Program-made: the position numbers and the translations under genes
In this document: one piece after another, positions 12,231 through 23,922 of the stretch
How positions within the stretch are numbered: the first letter of the stretch is position 1
Layout: each line of letters starts with the position of its first letter
NCBI GenBank assembly: GCA_964030475.1
Contig: CAXIPT010000001.1
Span: 600,229 to 664,228 of the forward strand
From: Tethya wilhelma
Taxonomy: Eukaryota > Porifera > Demospongiae > Tethyida > Tethyidae
Length of the DNA: 64,000 nucleotides
Reading direction: 5' to 3'
The notes under the pieces: model-generated
The model's input: the letters and a program-made list of their open reading frames with translations, nothing else
The model's database searches: none
What the model was told of the DNA's origin: nothing

Positions 12231-15200
12231 TCAACCTTTTCTGCTCTTTCCACATGCTTTTAGAGGCACACATTTATTACCATCTTTGATCACCTCCCCA
12301 GCAGGACACTCACACCGGGCTACACAGTTCCTAGTGCAGGGTGGGAAGGGCTCTTCACAAGTGGCATCACAAGCTGATGCACACTTCTTGAAGACTTGAC
12401 CAAGTACATCTCCATCGCACTCTAACAAATTTAAGATATATATTGAGTTGCAATTATTTAAGAAAAGGTGTACATGTTCTTGGAATACATGAGTTACTAT
12501 CATACGTACGGTAGTACGTATAGTAGGAATGGGCCGAATGTCCCATAGACACAATACAAAATGTTTATGATCATAAAAATCTAGAAAAACAAAATTAAGC
12601 CTTCAAACTTGCTCAGAGGCTCTAACCGACAGATTACCAATCGCATGCAAGGCCTAAAACTCACAGAAACTTTCCTCAGCATTCGTAGAGAGAGCTAGTG
12701 GGAAGCCACAACAATGCCATTTTTGTTCTTCTAACGTACGTACGTACTTTCTAACTGACTTACTTGAAAAGCATTTCCAGAGAACCAGAATGTGTTGAGC
12801 CAACTTTGATAGCACAAAGTAACTCCTTTTCATAGGTAGTACATTCCTTGATACTCGTTTTCATCACAAATAAGCCTAAACAAAAACTAGAAAGCTTTGA
12901 AACTGAGAGTATAAATTCATGTACTTCAATGTAGCCATTTGTAGGTAGGTTCAAAGGTCATTATCCACGTGGCATTATTAATATGCGCATGCGCATTAGC
13001 CTGCTCCAGTGTAATGTAGTGCATGTAGCTGCTACTCAAGCTTTTTGTAGGGACTAACCAGTCTCTGATAGTCTCCACACTGTAGTGTTGAAAAAAGTGA
13101 ATGAACAAGTAGCAAAAATTTCAAAAAAATAAGTAGTGTAGGAATGGGCAGTGCGGTAAAAAGTATTGGAACAAGGCATGGTCTTAGTTTCGGCACATGA
13201 CTACTTCATTTTTATGCCCAACTCTTGGCCAGCAGTCCAATTTATACCTGTCTGTTATGGTTTACTTCATTTCTTAGCCAAGGGATTATAGTAGAAATTT
13301 GAACCAATCAATGCATGCAATTATAATAATTAAGCTACAGTATACTATCAGTGTACAAATTATTGCAACTGGACACAAAAAATCTATACTAGGGATCAAG
13401 AATAAAAAAATGAAGTAGTCATGTGCCAAAACTAAGACCATGCCTTGTTCCAATACTTTTTACCGCACTGCCCATTCCTACACTACTTATTTTTTGAAAT
13501 TTTTACTACTTGTACATGTAGTGATACAATCAGTATAATAAAGCCAAAGGTGACATACATGCACTCAATCATAATTATGACAAGTGGTAAAAATTTCAAA
13601 AAAATAACCAGTGTAGGAATGGGCAGTGTGGTAAAAAGCGTTGGAACAAGACATGGTCTCAATATTGGCACATGACTACTTCATTTTCATTTTTGATCCC
13701 TCATAATTGCTGTAAATAAATGAGGCACAATTTGTCAGAATCACACTAATCGTTCAAATACCCGCCAATCTTATCACTCAGCTAAGCAGTGGAATGAAGT
13801 ATATAGCCAGCAGGATAAGATTACCGGCTAAGACTTGAGCACAAAAAAATGAAGTAGTCATGTGCTGTGCCGATATTGAGACCATGCTTTGTTCCAATAC
13901 TTTTTACCGCACTGCCCATTCCTACACTGGTTACTTTTTTGAAATTTTTACCACTTGTTCATTCACTTTTTTTCAACACTACAGTGTGGAGACTATTTCA
14001 TATGAGAGAGTGCTTGCAAACAGCTAGAGTATAGTAACTACGTGCATTATAAAGGTGAACTCTGTAACAAGGAGGCGTAAAAGAAAAGTTAAAGAAAAAG
14101 AACAAGCAGCAGAATATGCATGAGATCGAGAGCCCCCAAAAATTGTTGTCCCAAGTTCTACTGATTCTTTCTGGAAAGAGCATCTCATTAATTGATCCCT
14201 GCGTGGAAACTGGTCACAAGTAGTTGATTGTTATCTGGATCCCATATGTACCCGCTGACTGTACATATTCGCACTTCAACTAATGAGCATGCGCACTGAA
14301 TGCCATAGACCACGTGGGTGTAACAGTTGCCAGTACTATGCTAGGCTAGCTTTTGTTCCTTGACATTTCGGCAGAAAGCAAGTGTAAAAGGCACTACTCC
14401 AAATAAAAACAAGCTACTTTGCAGAGTCAGAACTACTTAATGCCGTTTGTTTTCCTGGAAATCGCGTTCATGTTTATCAGTAAGTGAGAACAAAATAGCG
14501 TGGATGTAACTTTTGACTATATAGTGCTCTCTAAGAGTGCTTAGGAAAGTATCTGTGAGCTTTGGGCCTTTTATGTTGTTTGTAGTCAGTTTGTAGTCAG
14601 TTTGTTTTGTTAGATTTTTATGGTGACAAACATTTTGTATTGTGTCTATGGGACACCCGGCCCATTCCTACTATACGTACTACCGTACGTATGATTTAGC
14701 TAGCCTTGTACCCAGGCCTCTCCCTCCTTATTTTTCGAGGAGAGAGGGGCCTGGGTACGAGGCTATGATTTAGCCCATGTTTAGAATCCTCTACCTTCTA
14801 GGTAGTATATATTGTACATGCACAATGTATATTAGCTCCATGTAGTGTTAGTTACCTTCTTGTGCTCTGGCACGATGGCCATACTCCAGTCCAGATTTGT
14901 CAGGAGGCCCTGTGGTACAAACAGCAATGAAACTGAAGGTATACGTAGTACATGCACATATTAGCTTTAGTACTTTCTTGTGCTCTGGCATGATGGCCAT
15001 ACTCCAGTCCAGTTTTGTCAGGAGGTGCTGTGGTACAAACAGCAATGAAACTGAAGGTATACGTAGTACATGCACAATGTTATATTAGCTTTAGTACTTT
15101 CTTGTGCTCTGGCACGATGGCCATACTCCAGTCCAGATTTGCCAGGAGGTGCTGTGGGTACAAAGAGCAATGAAACTGAAGGTAGTACATGCACAGGTAT

Positions 15201-15813
15201 ATTAATTAGCTCCATGTAGATGTTAGTACCTTTTTGTGCTCTGGCACGATGGCCATACTCCAGTCCAGTTTTGTCAGGAGGTGCTGTGGTACAAACAGCA
15301 ATGAAACTGAAGGTATACATAGTACATGCACAATGTATATATATTAGCTTTAGTACTTTCTTGTGCTCTGGCACGATGGCCATACTCCAGTCCAGATTTG
15401 CCAGGAGGTGCTGTGGTACAAGCAGCAATGAAACTGAAGGTAGTACATGCACAGGTATATAGCTCCATGTAGTGTTAGTACCTTCTTGTGCTCTGGCACG
15501 ATGGCGGCCATACTCCAGTCCAGTTTTGCCAGGAGGTGCTGTGGTACAAACATGCAGCAATGAAACTGAAGGTAGTACATGCACAATGTACATATATTAG
15601 CTCTATAAATTGAAACTGAAGGTAGTATACACTCAATATATGTATAATATTATAATGGAAAAAAAGTAGTCCATGCATGTATTTACTATTTAATGTAGGG
15701 TTACCTCTTTGTGCATATGCATGTGCTCCGGCACGGTAGCGATAGGCCTTCTCACTTAGTGCTGAGACAACCGTCAGGGTGACAAGGAGTGTGATGGCTA
15801 CAGTAATCTTCAT
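12231..15813 (-). CDS. Secreted TIL-domain protein, gene B, with six tandem middle exons
   Basis: Minus-strand exons: 15705-15813 (signal peptide MKITVAITLLVTLTVVSA), then six homologous mini-exons at 15482-15538, 15357-15410, 15230-15283, 15098-15151, 14974-15027 and 14856-14909, then the TIL exon 12231-12421. Every junction is phase 1 and each mini-exon is 57 or 54 nt, so any number can be spliced in without changing frame; with all six the protein is 208 residues. The mini-exons encode near-identical 18-19 residue units (PPGKTGLEYGHRARAQE, with K/G or D/K and S/T variation). The last exon has ten cysteines in TIL spacing (ECDGD..KKCASACDATC..CEC..KACG). The 2.4-kb final intron contains two inserted repeat elements. 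Gene A has a single middle exon, so the array arose after duplication. Target protease unknown. Confidence 0.8.
12498..14695. mobile_element. Two composite ~1-kb inverted-repeat elements in head-to-head orientation
   Basis: Outer ends are TATCATACGTACGGTAGTAC at 12498 and its reverse complement ending at 14695. Each element consists of a ~600-bp arm plus an inner ~400-bp MITE with ~110-bp TIRs (13105-13513 and 13580-13958; TIRs contain GTGTAGGAATGGGCAGTGCG). Between the two inner MITEs lie ~66 bp that match TIL gene A intron sequence at 10411-10478, so these are two separate insertions in what was gene B's intron; gene A shows the empty sites. No transposase frame found, so non-autonomous. 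Confidence 0.7.
14704..14765. repeat. Hairpin mini-element (family 1, copy 1)
   Basis: TACCCAGGCCTCTCCCTCCT ... GAGAGGGGCCTGGGTACGAG forms a ~60-bp near-perfect stem with a short AT loop. Gene A lacks it at the equivalent intron site. Related hairpins occur at 15991-16049, about 26085-26146 and 59672-59735. Confidence 0.65.
14850..15600 (-). repeat. Tandem array of six ~125-bp exon-intron units
   Basis: Each unit holds one mini-exon of TIL gene B, a GT-AG boundary pair and a short intron with AATGAAACTGAAGGTA and a TACATGCACA motif. Neighbouring units differ by a few substitutions, suggesting unequal crossing-over. Confidence 0.85.
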
Positions 15814-16052
15814 GACTGTAGATGCAGTAGGATGCCAAGTTTGTAGAAGAAAAGAGTATATCAGACTTCAAATGAATTTGGATGATTTGGTTGTTGTTTA
15901 ATCCTCAATCAATCACTAGGTACCATACGTCGTTGCAGTAACTCCTTTTATATACGCTCCAACTTACTGACATGTATAGTATATGTAGGCTCGTCCCCAG
16001 GCCCCTCCCTCCTTAAATTTCGAGGAGGGAGGGGCCTGGGGACGAGGCTATA

Positions 16053-16094
<42 letters not shown>

Positions 16095-17325
16095 TGTGCA
16101 ATTGTGTGTAATAATGGCCTATATAGCTGTAGGAACTGTTAGCTAATTTTCTTGATGAAAGAAAATCAATTATTGTTAGGCACATCATTTGGTAGTGAAA
16201 TTGATAGAGATTCTTGTATGTGAATCAAAATGGGAACCTGATTCATGTAATTAATGGCTCAACATCTAATAGTATTACAAGTGTTGTGTTATCCACAAAC
16301 TCTTAGGAAGCTTTTAATCCATGTACGAAACAGCCATGTGACCCATTTACAACAACTGTATGTAATGGTATATGATGCAATTGTACATGTGCAGGATTAT
16401 AGGAAGCTATATTGTATGTAATGGCAATGTGCAAATTTTTGCTGAAGAGAGATACTGTATAACAAGAGAGTTTTGCGGTGTCTAACCTTCATGCATGAGC
16501 TATGCAATACCCATAATTATGTACGTTATACAGAGAATTTCACGGATAAAAGCTTTTGTGGCTGGATTTTGATCTGGAAAAACTGCAAAAGTTAAATGCC
16601 ACGAAACTTTGCGGCTACATGGTATAATTATTATAGGGCTAGGGCTATCAACATCTATATGTTATGCAGGACTCATACTCTCCACAGCTCTTGGGGTAAG
16701 GGATATGGTATTCATAAGCACTGTAAGATATTCATGCAGGCCAACTAATGTACTTGTTTTGATAACATTTTACAACTAGTGCATAGAAATGGAAGTTAAA
16801 CTGATAGAGGTTCTTGTACTGATGCATGCACCATGCCGAGCAAGTGTGGGAGTGAGCTAGGTGGGGGTGGGAGTACTATATGGTGAAGTCATGTGTCAAT
16901 TTGCCTAATATATAAGTATAATTGAAATTCTGAAGGGACCATGTGACTCAATTGTGTAGGACACAATACAATGAAAATGTTTGAGCGTACAAACCTTTAG
17001 CATCTTATGAACATGCAATTGCCACTATATGCATCTAATCTACTCCATAACAGGATTGAAAACTAATAAGATATACCACTAGTCAAGTGGCCATTCTTAT
17101 AATTGGTGCACCTTTTCCTATAAGAATTGTAATGGCTCTTATTGCCATGGTAATATATATATGTTTCTGGCATGTGCTTCAAGAAATATGCTCGTATCTC
17201 ATGACGGTCAGCTGCTCACTGACATGCAATTTAGAGTGACCTTCAATCATTATGGTGGGGTGGAGTCTTGTATTTCAAACATCTGCAGAAATTCCATGGT
17301 TCCATGCACAAGCCAAGTAGAATAT
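15814..17325. other. Upstream flank of TIL gene B
   Basis: Contains the hairpin mini-element copy at 15991-16049 (CCAGGCCCCTCCCTCC / GGAGGGAGGGGCCTGG), a (GT)n microsatellite at about 16056-16093, sequence shared with the gene A upstream flank, and a fragment of the 8.7-kb dispersed repeat at about 17010. No exon recognised. Confidence 0.6.
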
Positions 17326-17440
17326 AACAAGTAGTAAAAATTTTTAAAAATAAGTAGTGTAGGAATGGGCAGTGCGGTAAAAAGTATTGGAACAAGGCAT
17401 GTCTCAATTTCGGCACATGACTACTTCATTTTTATTCTTG
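17326..17440. mobile_element. Half of the ~400-bp MITE
   Basis: One terminal arm (ACAAGTAGTAAAAATTTTTA, then GTGTAGGAATGGGCAGTGCG and CGGCACATGACTACTTCATT) with no partner arm; the sequence breaks into the IDO fragment region instead. Confidence 0.6.
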
Positions 17441-17501
17441 TCAGTTGATCCTTCCTTAGGATCCTGCTAAGTGTCGTAAATGCAACGATCTGTACAATAG
17501 N

Positions 17502-17624
17502 GGAGAAATAATCGCCAGGCAACCGCTTCAGCGGGTCATCAGGAAGGAAGCCGCGATCAGAGATGCCGAAGTTGCTCAAAGCAAACCTTTCTTGACAAGC
17601 AGACTTTTCCATAGGCTGATCCAT
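17502..17624 (-). pseudogene. IDO N-terminal fragment, cut by N at 17501
   Basis: Minus strand from 17624 reads MDQPMEKSACQERFALSN and continues through RGFLPDDPLKRLPGDYFS, the first ~41 residues of IDO, then hits the N at 17501 beyond which the match stops. It stands head-to-head with the decayed death-domain gene at 17744, mirroring the intact pair at 30.2 kb. It may be a real remnant or an assembly break in a second haplotype. Confidence 0.75.
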
Positions 17625-17743
17625 TCAATTACTGGTAGCCTTTAGACCTTGGCCTAAATTGCATCAAAGTCAAGCCCCACCCACTTTGATTACTGCGCAT
17701 GCGTCGTTATCTATACTAGACTGATCGACTTGAAGGCTCGAAA

Positions 17744-20567
17744 ATGGCTGCACGTAAGTTTTATAAGAAACAAAATAAAATACACATTAGTAGCAGCAAA
17801 ATATTGATAAAAATGTGGTTTTACATACTAACAGCAACAGATTGTGAGGACTATGATTTGTGGTACCCTGATGACTTGAATAAAGTCCTCGAGACACTCA
17901 GCTCTTGGAAAATAAGGAAGCTGGAAGAGTTTGGATTGAGCCTTGGTGTACCGATGTCTAAGATGAATGAAATAATCAGTAATCCACAAAGCGAATCAAG
18001 AAAGTTACATAGAGTTGTGAGCCAGTGGTTGATTAGTGGTTCAGAGTGTACGTGGGAGAAGCTATGTACAGCTCTCTGTGAACTGGACAACTATTCATGC
18101 AATGTCATGAAGCTTGTACACAAAATAAGAGATGAAGAGATTCTCAAGCAGCCAAAAGATCCTCGGGTTAGTTAATTATATACTTTCATGATTATGCATT
18201 ATAAGTACACCAACTAGATCACTACAACATTTAGTGATAATATATGGGAAAGTTTACATGGAGTCTAATTTTTTTGCTGAATCAGATGTCTCTCAGTAAA
18301 CATTAACTTTCACAGCTGAACTATAGCTACATGTGCATTGTGTGCAACACCCGCATACGGAGAATTTTGTGCATAATGGATCTCCATTATCTGTGAAATA
18401 TCTGTGAAAGTCATAGACTCAGTACAACTTTCTCGCTATATTATGCACATTATTACTTATGAATGGCCTCTGAAGGTTTGGGAAAATCTACTGGCGACTA
18501 TCAACTGATTTGGATGGCATATAGAGAAGGAACTTGCCTTCTTCACTGAAAAAAAAAATCTTAAAACAAAATTTGTACCAAGGTATTACTAAGTCACACA
18601 TGCATGCAGACACTTACTTAGTAGTATAAAATGTGTATTGTTATATCTACCAGGATAACTTGTGATATTGAACAACTGATCAAATGTGAGCCTAACCCCA
18701 CAGAACCAGAATGGTGGGTTGACCTCTGAAGTTCAAAGTTGGATGGCCCACTACATGAAGGAATCACGTATATATATACATTGCAGTGGTCACCAAGAGT
18801 ACCCAAGAGAAGTTCCTGTTAATTGAGTGATGTCTACTGGAGACATGACAATCCAGCAGATCCGAAACGAGGAATATTTGACATAGTGTTACCAGGAAAG
18901 TAAGAGAATTCAGAACATAACAGTACAGTAACCAGGCTCCCTTTAACACAGTGACTACCTGTATTATAAGTATGAATTCACAATTTACATAATTATTATA
19001 GGAAACATAGTAATGTAAGACTGTAGTAGGTTAGGTGCATGACCTATCTTGTATGCATGTTTACATTCTGTGTATTGAGTTTTGTAAGAGTAGATACCTA
19101 GTTATTTGTGTTTGAGATTATGCTTTGTGTGCATGCATGTCTTTGTTCTATTCATTTTGGTGTTAGTGGTTTAGTGGCTTGTCTTTGTGTTAATTTCTGT
19201 CAAGCCTTACTTTTGTTACTTTTGTGCTTTGTGTGTTAGGCCATCTCTTTGTGTTTGAGGGAGCCTCAGAGCCTCTCCTTCTCGCTTGTCAATGTATAAA
19301 TAGAATACCTAGCTTAAATGTGTAGGATTTGAGACTTACAATTTCTATCAATATTATTCGGCTAATCAGCTGTGTTACAGTAACATCAGGATTGCTGACT
19401 CTTGTGTAATTTTTGGGAGTGTAAAGAGCAAACATGTTCATGAAATAGCTGCCAGAGTAGCTAGATCCATTAACATCAAACAAGTGTAAGCTATCTATTA
19501 TATAGTCAACACAATAATTATTATGAGTTATCCTATTGACAATAATATCGCAGACAGGGAAATTTTTGCTACTATAATATTTTTATATATATAAAATGTT
19601 GGCTTGTTTAATTTTTGATCATTTCAATCAACTTGGTAAAAATCACAAAATGTTTAATTTTTGTTTTCACCATGCACTTGATGCAGTGGTGAAAAAATTT
19701 AATGGCAAAAATTTCCTTACCTATACTGTATAGTATGTCATGTACATAATCTCAGTTCATCATCAGACGAGACCATATCCATGATGCTGAAAGGAGAAGA
19801 TTTTCACGTGATCTTCTTTTGATACAAAAAACTTCAACAACACAAGTGGAAGGATTGCCCAGAGTGAGTGATGGTTAGCACACTTTCTACGTGCTATATT
19901 GCTGTTATAATATTGTCAGCATGGGTGTATATGTAGTTTACAAATTAATGTGGAAATATTGGATAAATTCCAATTTAAGTCATCAAACTACTTATATATA
20001 TGCATATACATACCTTTAACTTGTAAAGTGCAAACTATCAGTAACTAAAACCTGCAAATACATTTTTGAGAGGATTAAGTGGTCACTGACAGAGCAAAAT
20101 CTCCAAATTAAAATACGCACTATGCAATACTTCTATTATATATTTACAGATCTATATAATTTTGCTATTTACATACTCTAGCTGGATTCTTGCTGAGTAT
20201 GATGTAACAGAGTTTGATCTGACTGAGGAGAAGCTAAAAGAGCTAAAACCAGAAGAAATCGTAGAGTGTAAGGACACACAAAGTCATAAAGAGATTGAGG
20301 TATGTACACATTTCATATGGCTTTACGAAAATTAATATGCATGCATGACTTTTATGACTAATCTTAGCTCTGGAACCAAAAAGAGTTCCCAAGGACAACA
20401 TCTCTGCAAGAGCACGATCAAGCCTGTACTTCTGGAAAGCCTATGCAGCTTGCCACTGATTAGACAACAGAGATGATGATGTCAGACTTTGAAGAGTTTG
20501 TTGAAGCAGCTGCTGAGATTGTTGACATCCTGGAAGAATGTCCACCTGCTACTCCTGGTACCAGCTG
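17744..20567 (+). pseudogene. Decayed death-domain gene, inverted copy of the gene at 26990-30175
   Basis: Exons 17744-17753 and 17835-18166 encode an intact N-terminal death domain (ATDCEDYDLWYPDDLNKVL.., VVSQWLISGS, WEKLCTAL). Later exons match the intact copy but are broken: the exon with the GYEAR block is deleted (18167-18473); the exon at 18474 has a 2-nt insertion; the exon at 18650 has a 1-nt loss and a 1-nt gain around 18723-18741; a CGA to TGA stop occurs near 19820; and the last exon at 20370-20567 has TAG where the family has Trp (near 20460). That last exon still shows the family ending (EEFVEAAAEIVDILEE) and a natural stop. A truncated death-domain-only product from the first two exons remains possible. 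Confidence 0.8.
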
Positions 20568-21136
20568 AATCTAATCGCTATATCGCCCTAACAGTTAATA
20601 ATAATACTCTAGCCTTAATTTTTTTGGTATGTATATATACAGTTATTATGTTTTGGTAACGTTATACATTCTTTGTGTACGGATATTTTAATCTGCTGGT
20701 ATTTTATTAAAATTATAGTTAGGTCATACTTTAAAGGTACCGCCAATTAAGTTTACATATCCAATGTACACTGGCTAACCACCAGTAGTAACTCTAGAGC
20801 AACCCAGGGTACATGGTGGTTTTACCCTAGGGTACATCAGCTGAGTTTATTTAGTGACCACTATGGTACAAGTCATCTGTACTATGAGTATCTAAAGTCG
20901 ATCTGGTTTGAGAATGCCGCTGGAAGTGAATTAATGAGATTCATAACCATACTCTTTCTATGGGCCAAATAGCTAACTTTTGATTGGTAAGGTGTAGGAA
21001 GCTGAAAAAGTAACCAAAAGGACGGGAAGATTGAGCGCTTTCCAATGGTGCTTGAAATTTTGAAATCGGTTGGATATTTAGAAAGTTATTCAAGTTTTTC
21101 TACCGGCATTCTCAAACCAGATGGACTTTAGTATGT
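20568..21136. other. Intergenic, nothing recognised
   Basis: AT-rich sequence without an exon or clear repeat; a short near-palindrome around 20805-20830 (CAGGGTACATGG / CCCTAGGGTACA) is the only structure noted. Confidence 0.5.
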
Positions 21137-21301
21137 ACAGTGAAACCTCCGTACAAAGGACACTTTGGGGACAATATAAATTCAGCCTGTTTGTCCTTTG
21201 TAGGGAGGTTGTCCTCTTCTCAAAGGTTCTGTTTGTATTGCTACAATAGGGAATTGGAATATTTGGGAACCAAGAATTGTCCTTTGTTGAGAGGTTTATA
21301 C
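21137..21301. mobile_element. Short CAGT-ended MITE
   Basis: Left end TACAGTGAAACCTCCGTACA, right arm TCCTTTGTTGAGAGGTTTAT is an imperfect reverse complement (AACCTC.., AAAGGACA). CAGTnnAACCTC ends resemble pogo/Tigger-type elements. A related longer copy is at 39338-39885. The 112-residue open frame over it is not a gene. Confidence 0.5.
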
Positions 21302-21582
21302 TATGAATACAGTGTCCCTATCAGGCTCAGAGGGTCCACTATCAGAGGTTGTATTGTATGGTTTTGTACTCCTTCATGCTGTTGTATGTCTTATTTCCCT
21401 CGGGCCTCAGGAGTACAATTACCATACACACTAGATACTCATAGTACAAGTCATAGACTGAGACAGTATCATGAATGAAGATTACAAAGGAAGAATAGTT
21501 ATATTGCTCATGTTACTGTATTTAGTGTTGTTAATATAGGCTAAAACTATTAATGTGTTATTTCAATGACCTCACATGCATG

Positions 21583-22760
21583 TCATGTGACTGTGTCACT
21601 GGAGGGTAGTGTGAAGCCATACTGCTGTGAGAGTTTGTTGAGCTGTTCCTCATACTCCACGTTCTTCCTGACCGCCTCCTGGTAGTTGTACTTGAGGTCC
21701 TCCAGCTCCTCAAACTAGTTAGGATCAAAGGCATCCAGCTCCTTCTTCAGCTGAAAGAACAGAAGATGTATAAATAATGATACAGTAAGTGCTCCCGATG
21801 GAATACAAACCTAACTCCTACATAGTGTTTACACCTACCTGTTTTACTTGCTGCTGAAGATTGTCTTTTTATTTCAGAACAGCCAGGTAGCGATCAAGAG
21901 AGCTGACAAGAGAGTGGTAGAGAAAGAATGTGTGTGTGTGTGTGGGTGGGTGGGTGTGTATGGTTGGTTCAGTTGTGAGCCAATACTTTAACACCATACA
22001 ATTTTCACTTCTGAAAAAATGATCCATGAGCTAGCGAAGATAACTATACAAGGCAATATCTTAAAGTTTATTAAATTGGCAAAAATTCAACCAACAAAAC
22101 ATTTGTTCATACTTGAGTGTCTCTTGAGAGTGACTTGAGGTGCTGTTCCCTCTCAGCGGTCTCCCTCAGGTGTCTCTTCACCTCCATCAACATGGCCGTC
22201 TTTATCTCCACCTCAGCCTCTAGTCTCTTAGCCCTCTCTTCGTGGTAGCGGCTGTCATGTGATAGGTCGTGTGACTGAAGTGGGTGTAGTTTAGAGTGTT
22301 CGTTGAGTTCCTGTTGTAGCTTCTTGTTTCTCACTTCCAGTGTTGTCGGAGAGAGCTGAAGCTTCTCATTTCTATCCACTTCCTAACACAATAAAAGTTT
22401 CATTTGGATTGATTGATCTTCATTACAGTATACTAAGGACAGTGGATTCAAGGCTTATCAGAAGTGTGATGAACACTATAATACATGTGGTTGTAGTACC
22501 GACATACATAACCTCACAATCCAGGCCTTCCCCATAAAATAAGGCTAAACTTCAAGTTGTAACTCACAAAATATAAAATTAATATATACACGCCGAAGAA
22601 GGCCTGGGAACAAGGCTATTATATACCTTCTTGAGGTCTCTGCAGCCTCTCATTGTCGGCCATTATCTTGGCGCCAGTACGGTGACTTTGGTGCCGAGAG
22701 CTTGAGCTGGTGGTCCTTCTCTCCAAGGGGGATCACCGACTGAAGCCTCTCCAGTTCACA
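21583..22760 (-). pseudogene. Decayed C-terminal exons of CEP290
   Basis: Minus strand, in transcript order: 22760-22630 (ERLQSVIPLGEKDHQL, then shifted frame to IMADNERLQR), 22382-22109 (EVDRNEKLQLSP..RHLRETAEREQHL, like human LVKEATEREQKV), 21902-21840, and 21750-21583 (FEELEDLKYNYQEAVRKNVE, a near match to human FEEIEDLKYNYKEEVKKN), ending at TGA 21583. Two in-frame stops break it: TAA at 21869-21871 and TAG at 21715-21717 (just before FEELEDL), plus a frameshift near 22655. Orientation is opposite to the N-terminal CEP290 exons at 6.5-8.1 kb, so this is not simply the other end of that gene. Confidence 0.85.
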
Positions 22761-23922
22761 CTAAATATAGTGAGTGCATAGAATCGCACATGCATAGAAT
22801 TCAGTAGTGCCGGTAAGTTTATGCATACCAGTTAGCTACATGGTGGGCATTTATTAGGGGTCAGTTAAAAGACTGCATGTACTGACTTGAATAGTGAGAG
22901 CATATCGAATCCTAAGATGCCACATACTATGGGGTACCATGTTAAAACAACTGAAACTGCATGCAGCTGTGACCTTGAGGACTCATTGAGGATGTTAATT
23001 TGTAAGTTTCTCTAACTATAGCCGGGATAATTCCAGTGCCCCGCTTTCATGCCACCACCCATGCATGCACATACATGCCGGTCTCACTGATCTGAAGGTC
23101 ACCAGATTAATTCCTAATAAGGAAGAACCTCATGACCTCACTCTCCCACTCAAAAGCAATTCTCTGGTAGTTAATGCAGCTGCATGGTAAACGTTTTGAT
23201 CATGTGTCATGCACAATCTTGAGTCTTGACATGACTTCCACCAGGACCTACCCATGTATGGTCACCTTATACATGCATGTGAAACTAAGGCTGGTTTATG
23301 GTAACACAATAGCCTAGCTACTTGTTTAGATAAAACAAAAAACAACCGGATTGCCTCCTTGTATTAATCTGAACCCTTCATTTCGAATAGTTTTCAGAAA
23401 CTCACTGAGAACCTAGCATACATTATCTCACCATCGTACAGGCATATGTTGAATTTTAGTACAGTTAAAAACCTGCAAAGGGCCTTTCATTTGCATAGTG
23501 ACAAGGGAAATTGAGCCTTTGAAAGTGCATGATAGACCACACAAAACAATGATGCATGATCTTTGAAAATAACTGTTCCAGGACTCATATTAGTGCCGCA
23601 GTAAACAGGATTATTGTCATGGGAATACATGTAACCACTATTATCATCATGATAATCAAGAGGAAGCTAGGATGGATCCTATATCAGATCTAGAAACCAC
23701 TTACTATCATGCGGCACACATGAACATACCACAGTACATCATCCTGAGGGTTGTAGTTATTGGAAATTAGATAAACAATCCCATGCATGTTCTTCCAGTA
23801 ATTGGTTGGCTTTTCCGGCAGAAACAAGTCATAGACTGTCAGTGCAGTATTCAACAGAAGCTCCTCAGATTAACTCTAAAACTACAAAGAACCATCAATT
23901 ATTCTCTCCACTGTTCCAAGCC
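22761..23922. other. Intergenic, no gene seen
   Basis: No convincing exon. The frame of the next gene stays open upstream of its ATG to about 23731, which could mean an unrecognised upstream exon, but there is no in-frame ATG in that part. Confidence 0.5.

Noticed and set aside
14850..15600. CRISPR-like regular spacing of repeats
   Set aside because: The repeats are exons with splice sites in an animal gene, and the spacers are homologous to each other.
21140..21478. 112-residue open frame
   Set aside because: Covers a CAGT-ended MITE; no homology or splice context.
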